Shown: positions 1-24,200 of the stretch, one piece after another | Numbering within the stretch: position 1 is the stretch's first letter | How the letters are laid out: each line of letters opens with the position of its first letter | Origin: Lichenostomus cassidix | Taxonomy: Eukaryota > Chordata > Aves > Passeriformes > Meliphagidae | Assembly (NCBI GenBank): GCA_008360975.2 | Contig: CM039184.1 | Location: forward strand, 30,801,797-30,865,796 | Reading direction: 5' to 3' | Length of the DNA: 64,000 nt | The notes under the pieces: model-generated | Told to the model about the DNA's origin: nothing | The model's input: the letters and a program-made list of their open reading frames with translations, nothing else | The model's database searches: none | Translations under genes and position numbers: made by a program

Positions 1-11198
<11,198 letters not shown>

Positions 11199-11640
11199 AC
11201 TGACAGATCTATTCAGTGACTTCTGATCACCAACAAATATGTTGGAGTATTTTATGCTGCAGCATAATTAATGTACAGCACTGACTTGAATGTTAAAGAA
11301 TTTGAGACTTATATGCCATTCTGAATTTTACAAATGACTGTTGCATTAAATGAAAAGTTGGTGCCTTCTGGTTAAACCCTAGCCTTATTTAAATAGGACT
11401 TCTTTACAGGAGCTATGGCAGGCAGAAGTTCTTCTCAGGACTGACAGAGGAGCTTTGGATCTTGGATTTACTACTGAAGTTCAGTGATAACAGGAGCCAT
11501 ATCCAGAATTGTGCGTATGGTGGAATAATTTAGTGCCCACCTTTAAAAAAAGTATTTTCTCTCTCTAGCTGGAGTGATTTACTATATGTAATCCTACGTG
11601 GCAGTCAGAGAAATAAATCAGTCTAGAAAATTGTCACTGC
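11199..11640 (+). other. ETFDH: ETFDH 3' UTR with poly(A) signal
   Basis: Sequence from the stop to a canonical AATAAA at 11612-11617, followed after about 25 bp by a T-rich stretch (tgcttttaagtgttctattt) that could serve as the downstream element. The cleavage site near 11635 is inferred. A later signal cannot be excluded. Confidence 0.7.
11612..11617 (+). terminator. ETFDH: ETFDH poly(A) signal AATAAA
   Basis: Canonical hexamer 414 bp after the ETFDH stop codon, the first AATAAA on the + strand in this interval. Confidence 0.7.
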
Positions 11641-11970
11641 TTTTAAGTGTTCTATTTTACACCACATTTACAGTTGGGTTTTTTTTCTCCTGATGATTAT
11701 AAGGAACACCTATTGTAAAGTGATTTTTTTAAAAAAATAGTACTTGCATCATCATTCTATGTCCACCAGCATTTTTATTCCTTACAAGAAATCAGGCCTG
11801 CTCTAATAGAAACTATGAAAATGCTTAAATACTCTTTGTGTGAAATCAAGCTGCTTAGGAAACACTATTAAGCTGTGAAAACAACTACTATTGCTTTACA
11901 CATTAGAAAAATACCAGAGTTGCAAAACAGAAGATACTACAGCTTAAAAAAAAAAAAAAGAAAATCACCT
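11641..11970. other. Intergenic gap between the ETFDH and PPID 3' ends
   Basis: AT-rich, about 330 bp. It holds a 14-base A run (11946-11959), which on the - strand is a T run just past the PPID poly(A) signal and fits a downstream element. No other feature is seen. Confidence 0.5.
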
Positions 11971-11989
11971 CACCTTTGAACAGTTTGTC

Positions 11990-11995
11990 TTTATT
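11990..11995 (-). terminator. PPID: PPID poly(A) signal AATAAA
   Basis: Read on the - strand, an AATAAA lies about 120 bp after the PPID stop. It is followed by a GT-rich stretch (ggtgaggtgattttc) and a long T run, the expected layout of a cleavage and polyadenylation site. Confidence 0.75.
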
Positions 11996-12113
11996 ATTAG
12001 ACTTTTGTGTTGTAAACACTGAAAACTGCAGCAGAGGGCAAATGAAAGAAGCAGCTCCATTTATCCTTTTGCATGAGTTAGTGCATAGATTTAAATGTTT
12101 AGGGAAAAAAAAA

Positions 12114-12202
12114 TCAAGCAAACATTTTAGCATAAGCTGCTTTCTCTTTCTCCTTTTGGGCTTTAATCTTCTGCTTGATTTTGAGTGTTTCCGACTGGAT
12201 AG
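12114..12202 (-). CDS. PPID: PPID coding exon 10, residues 342-370 and stop
   Basis: Acceptor ttgaacag. Encodes [20 protein letters not shown] and AAYAKMFA, then TGA (complement of 12114-12116). The basic C-terminal helix is the region reported in the family to bind calmodulin. Confidence 0.96.
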
Positions 12203-15200
12203 CTGTTCAAAAAGAAAATAACAGTTTAAGTAATCTCTTTACGTTGTCTCCTCATAAGTTAACACCAGGTCACTGCTAGAACTTACCTATGTTATTTAAT
12301 TTAATTAAACTGCATTTAATCTTTGATTAGGTCAGATACTGGCAGCTAAAAGCCTTTTCCCTTGCTTTGTCTCACCAGGTAAGGTAACCATGTAGATGAG
12401 TGTGTAGCAAGCATAGAATTGGTGGCAACACTGAATTTAGGAGCTAAAAATCTCAATTAGACCAGGAAATTAAGCTAGTAAGAGCCCTGTGAAATACAGA
12501 CATAGTTAAAGAGGAATGCTGCTGACCTACATAAGCAGGTCTTCCAGTGCAACAGAAGCATCAGTACTGTATAAAACCAGGTTTTCCACCTCAGTGGGTT
12601 CTGTGCTCAGAACATCAGTGTGTAAGAAGCCAGCATTTTAGGCATCACACTGGTTTGAATTCCAGCTGAATACTACCCTGGATACTGTGTTAAATCCTTA
12701 ACAGAATTTAAAAAGAAACAGCTTATTTTACCTTTGTCTTCAGGGGCTATTTCATGAGCCTTTTTAAGATCAGCCTTAAATAAAAGAAAAATGTAAATTA
12801 ATAACCTGAAAGAATTTTAAATTTAAGAGGGGAAAAAAAAGTGATCATTACCAATGCTTGATCGAGATCTTTTATTCCCTGCCATCCTTGAGCCCGTCTG
12901 TAGAGAGCTTTAGTATTTGCTGGATCTATTTTAAGAGCCTGTAAATTTAATAAAGTTGTCACATTAACATTTCTTATACTTCACAGCCTCCCATCTCCAC
13001 AAATGGCACAATTCACACCAGCAGACAATCTTTACAGTTGGTTTGAGGGTAAGCTGTCAAAACATTAACTGTGTAAAAATGAATGCTATAATGCAGCACA
13101 CTGAATAGCAAGTAATCAGCTTCAGTACCACTGCACCAAAAGTGGTCTTTTGTGAAGGATGAGCATACACGAGGCCCAAATGGAACAGCTGTGTGTGTAT
13201 ATATATATAGATAGCTGTCAAGGCTAAGGAGTTGCTGCAGTTCAAATTCTCCTAACCTTGACTCTCACAGTGCAAGTCTATATTGCAGCTCCTTCCTTTG
13301 CACTAAAAACTCCTCAAATGGCATCATAAATAAACAACAGAGATTTCCTGTAAAGGTTTTTTTTCATTGTGGGCTAGAAACATACATGCAAGCAATCCAT
13401 CTCATCATGCTTCAGGAACTTTGCCAAGTTCCAGTCATTACACCTTTTTTGAGCTGAATGTTTTCAATAATGTGTATATGCCAGCTCTAATATGACAATA
13501 TCAAAATAGGAAATAGAGTGGCTGGGCAAAGAGATTGCTCCACTAATTGATTACTTTGATTATTTTTTCAGAATACCTCAGAAAATTTGGTCAACTAGCT
13601 GTTATCTTATCTTGCCTGTGAAGATCACATTTTATTGCAGTTAGTTCTACAGTGTGTCTTTATTATTTTAAAGAATGTAGTTTCTGAGTGATTAGAGAAA
13701 ATGTCTTCACAGCAATGTGTTTCTTTTTTAATTTAATTTATTAACTTTAAATCATTAACAGACAACACATTTTTTCAAATCATTTCAGCATTGCCTGTTA
13801 ATACAAAGGAAGCATTACTGTGGGTGCTCCTCCTGATCTACTATAGTCTTCAGCCTCTTCTGTGTCAAGAATTAGGTGTCTGGATTGTATACACAGAGGT
13901 AGCATTCTTTGACTTTTATCTTGACCATTGTGCTTACAGCTATTTCAAAGCAAGGTTTGTTTAAACAGGTTCAGCTGTTCATAATTCCTTATTTACAGCA
14001 AACAATGCATGTATTCCAGGGTATTAATTTAAATTGCTTTGGGCCTTGTGAAGTCATAAAAGTGAAAGTGTATAGTTTCTCATTAACAATTACCTAGAAC
14101 TTTATTAACTAATTTTAGGAAACTGGTGTTCTGATTAAAGCACTAACACATAGTTATGGACACAAGCTAAATACTTTACAGAACTCTATTATAGCTATGG
14201 AGTTGCCTTTATCTAACAGTTATTTAATCTTAAAAAAAGGAAGTGTGATTTTCTTCCCACAATGGCAAGTATTATTATTAATAGTAGTAATTTCTACCTG
14301 TAACACTTGTTTCAGTTTTTACCATTTTCTAGATGACAGACATCACATTACACTAATAGTTAAAATGTAAAACGTTACATTAATAGTTTTCCTATTTTCT
14401 TCTTTCCTCATTTCCCATTTGTCCATTCTAAATACAGGTTTATGAAAGTTTTCCACCATCAGCAGGCTAGAAAGCAAGCCAGCTTTCTAATGACCTCTCA
14501 CACACAGATTAGCTGAGACTCCTTTCAGCACAAAACCCTAGGAGATGGTGCTCAGGATTCTCTGCTTATAGATAAGAGCATTCTTGCCTCTGTTCCCTTC
14601 AAAATATTAGAGCTTTGCTCAATTATTTAAAGTTTCCTCAAATTTACTAAATTTGCACTATGTCCATGTAATGGGGTTTTTTTTTTGGTTGGTTGGTTGG
14701 TTGGTTTTTTAATTCTACTGATTTTCTTGTTTTCTGTATTTATCATTACCTCATTTCTTCTTTCCTATTCAGTCATTTTATTTCACCACTAAACCTACCT
14801 GAAAGGTTAGTTATTTAGTTAGAAAAGCCACTGCCATGAATAAAATACAAGTCCATCAAATTTAGAAGCAAGTAAAACATTTTGCTCACACAAGTATTCC
14901 TCTTTCACTGAACACAGTTTAACTCTTTGTAATGTAAGAAGGAGCTCTGCAAACCAACGATGTAAGTAAGCTTACTTGTACTCCTGGCAGTAAGCAATAG
15001 TCCTCTTTTGTTTGTTTCTAATAATTCATTTAAATTTCAAAATCTTTTTAAAAAGCCACATATTGGAAAGTTAGTACTAACTTAACCATGAACTTCTACT
15101 TGTTTACTTTCAAATCATAAGCTTGTCAGAAGACTCTTTGAAAAAGCTTTGTAGTTCCAGTCTCCTTCATCTATACAGGCCAATTCTTGATCAAAATACT

Positions 15201-18200
15201 AAACATTACATTTACCTCTGAACAGCTCTCAATGGCTCCCTGCCAATCTGACAGTTTTAGTTTGCAAGCAGCGATGTTTAGAACACAGCTCAAAGCAACA
15301 GCTTTTAACTTCTGTTTGTCTGTCTCCTCTGCCACTGCTTCAGAAGCTTCTACATACCTGCAGAAAAAGATTCACACAGAACATGTACTAGTGTTGCAAC
15401 TTCCATTTTGTCCTGCCCTTAGCTATCTCTCCACTGATACCTGTGAACTGGCCTATCCACTCTACTTCTACAGCAGTTTCAATTCCACTATTACAGATCT
15501 TTATTAAACTAAATACATAAAACCCATCCTAACAAAAAAAAAAAACACCCTCACTAATATTGTTTTCCTGTAACTCTTAGTCCTCTGCTGTACTAGCACA
15601 TTCTTTTTATTAGACAAAAGCACTATTCTTGTGCAGGAAAACATTAGAATTTACCTCAGTTTATTCTCAAAAAATCAACACCACCACTGCACCTTCCACA
15701 ATCACAGGAAGCTTCATCTCTTTTTCAGTCCCCTCAATAATATTGTAATTAGCTTAGGCACTTATGGCTAAAATCTGAAGCTAACTTTACTTTGTAAAGG
15801 AGTATGGTTTTTGAGCATTAGTAGCACCTCCTTCTTCCCCTGTCTTCCTTCATGACTTTTCCTGAACTTCAGAACTGACACTGATTGAGGACTAAGCCAC
15901 AGCAGTTACTGTATCTCTGTTTCAAAAGCAAACTTCTTAATTTACAATGTGCTAATGATGTGGGTTTTATTTAAAAAACAAAAATTGTACTTGCATACAT
16001 TCACATTTTAAGCATGCCATGAATTAATGCAGTCTTTGCACATCAGCCTACTTAAGTTCAATTTTTGCATGCCCCATCTTTTTCGTTGTTTGTATACAAC
16101 TTTTAATTATAAAAATGAGCAATACTTAAAAAGTAAATTAGATGCAGTCCCAGTGCTTGTTCTGTTTGCTGGGCATCTTGCAAAAGATGGGAACCAGAAG
16201 AAAAGGGACAGAGTAAAAACATAAGGAGAGTTATAACACAAATCTGTATTATGTTCAAAACAAATGGAACACATGTATAATACTTATAAATCACACCAAA
16301 ACATGAAAGACTGCAAGCATTCTGGAAACAAAATTAGAGCTTCCAAGTCAAAATCAGTAAAGTGAGATCAAGGAAGATAATAAGAAATAATGCATTTTTT
16401 TACAAAAACAAAGGGGTCAATGCTAACAATTTTTTTCTTTTAAAAAGGCCAAGAAGCGGTAAAACAAGAAAAATAACAGAAGATTATAATGGTTACTGTA
16501 GGTGAAAAGAAAAAGTCAGCATTGTCAGATGGTGTATCAGGTGAATTGAACATAAGCCATGGGATACCCTGGTAAGATCTATTCTATTCCTATCAGTTCT
16601 GGTGAGGTGTCAGCTAAAGGTCACCATCACATAAAGTATTGGATTCTAAGACACAATAACAGGGCATGTCCATAAAAGTATGGCCTACAAGGAAGAGCTG
16701 GAAAGATCAGATTTGTTTAGTCTATGCTTTCCACCTAAAAGGACAAATAAGCACCAAAGAAGCTCAGACAGGAAGAGCCTTCACTGGGTGTGCTTAGAAG
16801 TGAGCAAGACTCCTAATTCTAAGGGACAGAGTAATTATACCTGGCATTTACCTAAGAATGGGGAGAGAAAATGGACAGATACAACACAAAGATCCTTGGA
16901 AGATCCATTCCAGCCTTTTTTATGTATGATTTCCAAAAGGTTTGCATAGAAATCCTTTTTACTTTGGGGTTTCTAAGATGGGCTTTTTGAGGGTAGGTCG
17001 AGACACTACATCTTGGATATCTTGCATAGTATCTGCAATTAAAGGATTCATTTTATGCTTCAGAAAGACATAATTTACCTGAAACCCAGTCCACTAAAAA
17101 CTCAGCTGAAGCATTAAATATTTTTTTTCTTTTGTTATTGTTTTTGCTGGTTAACCAGTGCTCCTTAAGAAGGTTAAAAGTCAGTAAGTAGAACTTTATT
17201 TTTAGGAGATGTTCATATACTTAGAGCAAAAAACATGAAAATAAGAAAGGAGCAGTATGGAAACAAAAGCAGACAGACCATGGTTTTGAAGGCAAGTCTG
17301 AATTATACATGGAGTCAGGATGATGGGACGGACCCTCAGAAAAAAAGCAGTAATGAATGAATAAGGTTCACATTTGTCTTTTGAGCTTAACCAACTTCCT
17401 AAATCTAATGCTTTTTATAAATCATAGAAGTATTTTCATACCTTACTGTCCATTAAACTACCCTGTATACTACTGTGCTTTTCTTCCCAGGTATGTACCA
17501 GCAGAGCAAGAGTATTATAAAAAGAGTGTGTAGTCAGTTCTAAGCAATACTTCCTGCCTGTAGCTCTTCCCTAGCAATGAGTAGAACATGCACCTTTTAA
17601 ATGTACAGATCATTGCTTAATAGCAGCATTAATCTGGCTTACAGGAACTACCTGATTGAGTGATGAGAGCCTTACCGTAAACTTTTACTATACTTTTTAG
17701 CTGCCATTGCCCAATTCTGCGATTTGAAGAAAGTATTTCCTATATTCTTTGTGTCTTCTGCTATGGCCCCAATCTTGTCAACCTAATGAAATAGATGGGA
17801 AATATAAAATATGAATGTATTTACAAAAAAAGTCTTGAATTAACTAATATTTAACAGTACAACCCCAGGCCCAACCTCTTCCAAGGCTTATAAAATCTCA
17901 GAATAGAAATACTCCAGTTTTACACAAAATACTACCTTCAAATGACTTCTATAATATTCTCTACTTTATGTAACACAATGTCTGAGAGATTAAATTCCTA
18001 GAGGGTTTTCTACAGTATTAAAGGTGAGAAAATACCAGAGACAACATAGCAGTCCAACTCCTTCCCCTAAATGCTGCTACCCACACAGAGCTATATATAA
18101 AGGTGCTGACCATTATTCAAAGAAAAGAAGATATGTTAACAATCAAAGTATTCAACCAAGACTGTCTTATTCCTGATGAAACGTCTTCTGCTTCTCAAAA

Positions 18201-21200
18201 CAGTATCAGTCATGTGAACTCTGCACACTCTCAAACTGGAAGTCATATCAACATAATTTTCCTTCTCTCTGAACACTTAAAATATCAGTAGAAGGAAAAA
18301 AGGAACAACTGCCTGTCTTTATCAAATCCATTATTTCTATGTCCAGAATCATATACACTTCAAGTTACTTTTCCAGTGGCAATAGTTTATAGTTACTGCT
18401 GTCTATACAACAGTTGTCTTAAGCTCTGTCAAATATATATACTGCTATTTGTAATACTATCAGTTTACACTTCTACCCTACTAGAATTAGTACCCTTGGA
18501 AAAAAACTGATCAGTGTGAGACCAATGTCATCATGGTTTCTGTAGCTCGTTTACTTGAACATATTTTAAGTTAAAGGACACAGGACACCTGCCAACTTCA
18601 ATTCTGCACCACATCAAATGCTATCCAAAAACATTTTCTTAAGTTGAAGTGCTTCTCAATCACCAAGGAGGTTTGTTTCCTAGCTCATGGATTTTTACTA
18701 TACTAATTCTTTGTTTGGAATCAACACATGCATCCCCCTTTTCTTCCCCCCCTCACAAATCACTGTTTGACTTACACAGTTTGTCTAGGTCACCTTCATG
18801 CGAAAGTGAAAACCTGCAAAAGAGCTGCTTTCACCAGTCTGATCCCTAACTCCTAGCAGATCTTCCTTCAGTTTGAACAATCTAAAAAATAAACAGCTAC
18901 CAGGAATTGAGAATGACTAGCTCTGATGTAGTAAAAATCTTTTTAAAAGGCTGATCCTTTATTTCTAATAAATGGGGCAGTCTGTTAAAGGGTGGATATT
19001 TTAAAAATTGCACAGAAAAAGTGTGTAGGTAACAACATTAAATTAGTCCTCTGCAGGATGGAGTTCTAGTACTTCCAATTTGACACAACAGCACAAATGT
19101 AAGTAAAAAGAACTCAAGAACAGAAAATAAGTGTGACAATTGTAAGTAATTGAGGTTTTAGTTACTGGGAAAAAAATATTTTGCAATTAGCACTGGGAAA
19201 AAGAGATAACAATCCCTTTCCACAGCTTTCTCTTTCCTAAAATAGAATGTCACCATTTAATCAGGACCTCAACCCATTCTTAAGAAAAAAAGCTTAATGA
19301 ACCAGACACCATGTAACTCAGATTACTTACCAGTCTTGCAATCTGTAAAATATCTAAGAAGAAAAATACTTACATCTTTCAAGTCTATATCTGCATCTTC
19401 AGGAAAATCTGGATGAGCATCTCCAGATCCATCCTGGGGAGTAATTCCCCAGTCATCTCCTTCCTTTAGCTCTCCACATTCAGCGATGACACACAACTGA
19501 AAAAATGAAGTGTAAATAGCAGTATTGCTTATTAAGACAATTTAAAAAGTAAGCCGTAACTTCCAAGTTATGGAAGTTATTTCAAGTGCTCTTTGAAATT
19601 TTTTAAATTCTGTAAAAAGGCTTTTTCATCTGTTGTTTGGGTGCATTTATTTCAGAAACCCATCACATTATTAGCCTATCCTCATCAAAAGGCTTTTATC
19701 ACTCAAAGTGTTGTGTTCAGAGGAGCAACATTCCAAAAACACCATACCCACGCTTACAGAGAGGCTGGAAGAAGAACTGGCAGCAAGCTGAAATGCAGCA
19801 AAACACAAGACATGGAAGTTCTACTACATCAGAGAAGATGGTTCTTTCTTCAACTGCCACGTCTTTTAAAGTTACAGAGGTACTAATTCGTCAAACACCC
19901 ACAAACTGGTATGACCTACACACCAATTGCTTTTTCAAAAACATGACTTCTGACATAAAAATTATAAAGAATTACGTATCATTTAGGTGGGATTGTGAAT
20001 TCCACCTTTTAATTTCACCACCCATACTACATTTCTAGCAAAGGCTTCCACCCTCACAGCTGTGTTGAACAATAAATGGTTTGTGCAAGGGAAATGTACA
20101 GCGCAAGATCAAAAGCCTCTTAACAAAGACAGTAAAATGGAAATTACCAGTTAGTAAAAATAACTGGCTAACATTTAATAGTTCTAAATACTACACCAAG
20201 CATTTAGAAGAAATGAATATGCATCATAATGTAATAACAAACATCATCCCTCAATGCTTTGCATTTTGCTTACCTTAGCAGGATTTTCTCCTTTTACTTC
20301 AACATTTTCTAGTATTTTAACTACACCCATTCCTTTGATCACTTGGCCAAATACCACATGTTTTCCATCCAGGTGAGAAGTAGGCACCGTTGTAATGAAG
20401 AACTGAGAGCCATTTGTACCAGGTCCTGCATTTGCCATGCTCAGTAGACCTGGTTTATCATGCTGCATTGATGGGGAAAAAAATCACAATCAACGTTTAA
20501 ACGTCTGTTATCATATGGAAGATTCTGTAAGGCTATTCATAAACAACTTGGTAAGCCAGTTACATACAGCTGGCAGCTAATTTTACCTGCCATGCCTGAA
20601 GAGGGCAAATGCTGAGCTCTGGGTTTTACTTGCCCCCAACCAATGCAGCAAGCACAGTCACATGCATGACTTAATGCTGTAACACCTGTCTGCTGCTCCT
20701 ACACTCCATCCCCTGCACAGCTGCTGAGTTTAGGCAGATCACCTGAGAAACATGTGAAGCTCCTCACTGCATTATTTAAGACCACTTGAGAAACGAGGCT
20801 AAACACCACTGAAATCAACTTCAATGTTACACTGCTAAGATGGGTAAGTAATGTTAATTTTATAAGGGCTACTCACACAAAAGGTCTTTATTATTTATGG
20901 GTTGGTGTTTTTGTTTGGGGTTTTTATTACCTCCTTCACTTTCCTACAGACATAGTTTTTAATCTGCTGGGATTTTTAGCCATCTGATTATTTTGCCACT
21001 TATACAACTAGGCCACAAACTAAAAAAAATTATTAAACAGCCCAACGTAAAAAGATACTGCTTCTCTTGTTTCTTGCAAGTACTTTTTCCTTTTTTGAAC
21101 TAAGACTTTTCTTGTCCCATCACACAGATTATTTTGCTTTCACCTGTGCTGCAAAAATGTGGTTTTCATATGTGTTGTGAATCTCTTGTTTAACTGGCAT

Positions 21201-24200
21201 GACACAACCATGAAGATATTATTCTCCCCAAGTTGGTCTGGTTATTAAGTGCAAGGAACTCTGTTTAACTTAAGTCAGGATGTTATACCAAGGCACTGGT
21301 ACACATCTAAAGCTGTGGTATTGCTAAGAAACTTGATACTGTGGGAAGAGAGGAGGGAGGAAAAATGATGATAGCACACAGGACATGGAAACAGACCTCA
21401 GAGCTCAATGGGAAGTTGATTTGTTTGAGATAATAGTCTAAGACAGGTGTATTTAAACATCTGGTTTTTCCCTACATTCTCTACCAGGTCAAAGAACCTG
21501 TTGTTTTGAAAATTGTTTTCCCACACAGTGTTTGGATTTCCATGGTGGTAGGGAGAACTCCTTGCCTGAACTGTTTATCTGGTCATAAGGCACAAGTGTG
21601 AATCTTTCAGTTGGGATTTGGCTTAGAAACTCCAGAAAAAGGTTCCACAGCTGAGAGCCAGGATCACACCTAGCCAACAGAAAGCTACTAGAACCTTGGC
21701 TTTGTCTTTTCTAACCTTGAAATTCACTCTGGGAGTCAGAGCTGGCAAATGACAGAGGAGCCTGTGTTCCAGAGCAAGAGAGGCAGCTGGCAGGATTGCA
21801 GCCTCCGAAAGAAATATCTGACATTTTGCATTGTATTTTCTGGCAAACAAGTTAAACAGAAGGGTTGCACCACAGCATGTTTTTGCAAATGCCATTTGAG
21901 GCTGGTCACTACTTCACTGCTTCAACTCATCTCTAGCACTTTGACAACATCTGTTGTAGCTGAGAAATCAGGGAAGTATAGAAATGGGAACCATTTGCAT
22001 CATGTTCATAATTACCTCCAGATCTCAAAGAATAACCAAAGACATAGTGACACAAAGTCTTATTCAGGGAGGTAGAGATTCTGCAACTAATAAAGGAGGA
22101 GATACTTTTGGTCCAAGGAGCAATAAAGAAGAGCTACTTTCAGTAGCACTATGGTGGGCACCACCAGAACAAGTGTCAGACTGCAGATAACACAATGGGA
22201 ATTATCTTTTTGATGAATACCAGAGTGACATTTCCAGCTATTGCTCCAAACTTGAGTCCCTTAACTCCTATGAGGAGTGTCTGAGGGAGCTGGAGTTGTT
22301 TAACCTGAAGAAGGTTCAGGGGTGACCTTATCACACTCTACAACCACCTGAAAGCAAGGTCATGGGGTTGGTCTGTTCTCCCAGGCAAACAGTGACAGGA
22401 TAAGAGGATGTTGCCTTGAGTTGCGCCAGGGGAGGTTAAGGTTGGACATCGGAAGGAATTTCGTGACAGAAAGGGTTGTTAAACATTGGAATGGGCAGCC
22501 CAGGGAAGTGGTTTAGTCACCACCCCGGAGGTGTTCAAGAAATGACTGTATGTGGCACTTAGTGTTATACTTTATTTGACAAGGTGGTGTTTGGTCAAGG
22601 GTTGGACTCGTTGATGCCAAAAGTGTTTTCCAACCTAACTGGCTCTGTGATTTTGTGAACTTGGTAAAGGATTTTGATATCTGAGTAGTGGAGGATTGCT
22701 GTATTTTCTTTTACTACAATACTGTTTGGAGGCAAGTACAACTGCAGTCAGGGCTTTGCTTTAACCACGGGACAATGATGTCTGTAAGTTGTTTAGTCAG
22801 TGTTGTTGAGGAGTCCCTCATATGCTATCACATATAACATGGTATGAAAATGGCTGATGCCAATGCTGGCAATTGTTACTACTGCAGCAGGAGTACCATC
22901 ACTGAAACTTCACAAACTGAATACAATTAGCGTTTTCAGCAGCGTACCTGATAATGAAAGTTTTCATCTTCAAATTTTTCACCATATATACTTTCTCCAC
23001 CTGTGCCATTTTGGTTTGAGAAATCTCCACCCTGGACCATAAATTGCTTAATAACTGTAAAACAAAATAATTTTAAGATGTACCATCAAGACACAAAAGG
23101 CATAAAAAAAAAACCCCAAAATGAAGAGCAATCTTTGTCACCAGAACCTAAATGGGACCAAAACCCATCTTTTATTTACCAAGTGTGCCCTAAGTACTCC
23201 TTTTCAGTTATGTGGATATCACTGGATATTTAAACCTTTACCTGAAATTCTTTTCAGCCTGTTTACAACTCAAGAGTAAACCAGTTTTGCCAAATTACTA
23301 GTAAATATATAATTTACTATTTTCAATGCATGGTAAGAACACAGTCATTAGGAGGATCAAAAAGTCAAAAACTTACCTTCAGTCAAGTTATTTCTTTAAC
23401 AAGCATTTGAAATATTATTTAATACTATTTCAAATACTCGTGATGGACAACTTTTGTTGCCAATAGGAAAACAGAGGATTTCACAGAACTTACTTCTGTG
23501 GAAAGGACATCCTTTATAATGGAGAGGTTTTCCAGTGGTAGGCCCTATTCCTTTTTCTCCTGTACATAACGCACGGAAATTCTCAGCAGTTTTAGGTACA
23601 ACATCAGCAAACAACTCAAAGACAATACGTCCAACTGAAATGACAAACAGAGAATGAGACATTTTAAAGTCTTGTCCTTGGCATGGTGATGCATTGAGTA
23701 TTATATGTCAACAGAAATTAACATTTCAAGATTTAATATTGTTTAGATTACTATTCAATTTCCATTTTGGGGTTGCTCCATGGCAATTGCTGGCACAGTT
23801 ATATTGGGTTTTTACCAAGGTTATTACCAACAATTAATTACCCCGTCAAGAAAAATATAGGATGAATAAAGACAGAGTCCGCCAAAAACTAATGAAAATG
23901 CCAAACACATTTTCTGCCAGAAAAAGTGTGTGTGGGAAATCACACATGTATATTAAAGCCAAGTTATGTACTTTAATATGCAGGCTTATTTTATGTTGAT
24001 TTTAATCGACATGTAGTTTGTTCAATCAAAAGTTGATACAATATAAAGAAGTCTGTTTTGTGGAGACTTTTAGTCGATAAAAAATGCTTATGCCAAACAA
24101 ATCCCTTACTCCTCACTCTCTTACACCCGAATTTTACGAAGACACAGTGGTACTTAATATGCATATGAATAATGGCTATTTACAGTTAGAGACATCACAA

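Noticed and set aside
16680..16949. 89-codon open frame in a PPID intron
   Set aside because: No recognised family, no splice sites, opposite in strand to the host gene; possibly decayed repeat sequence.
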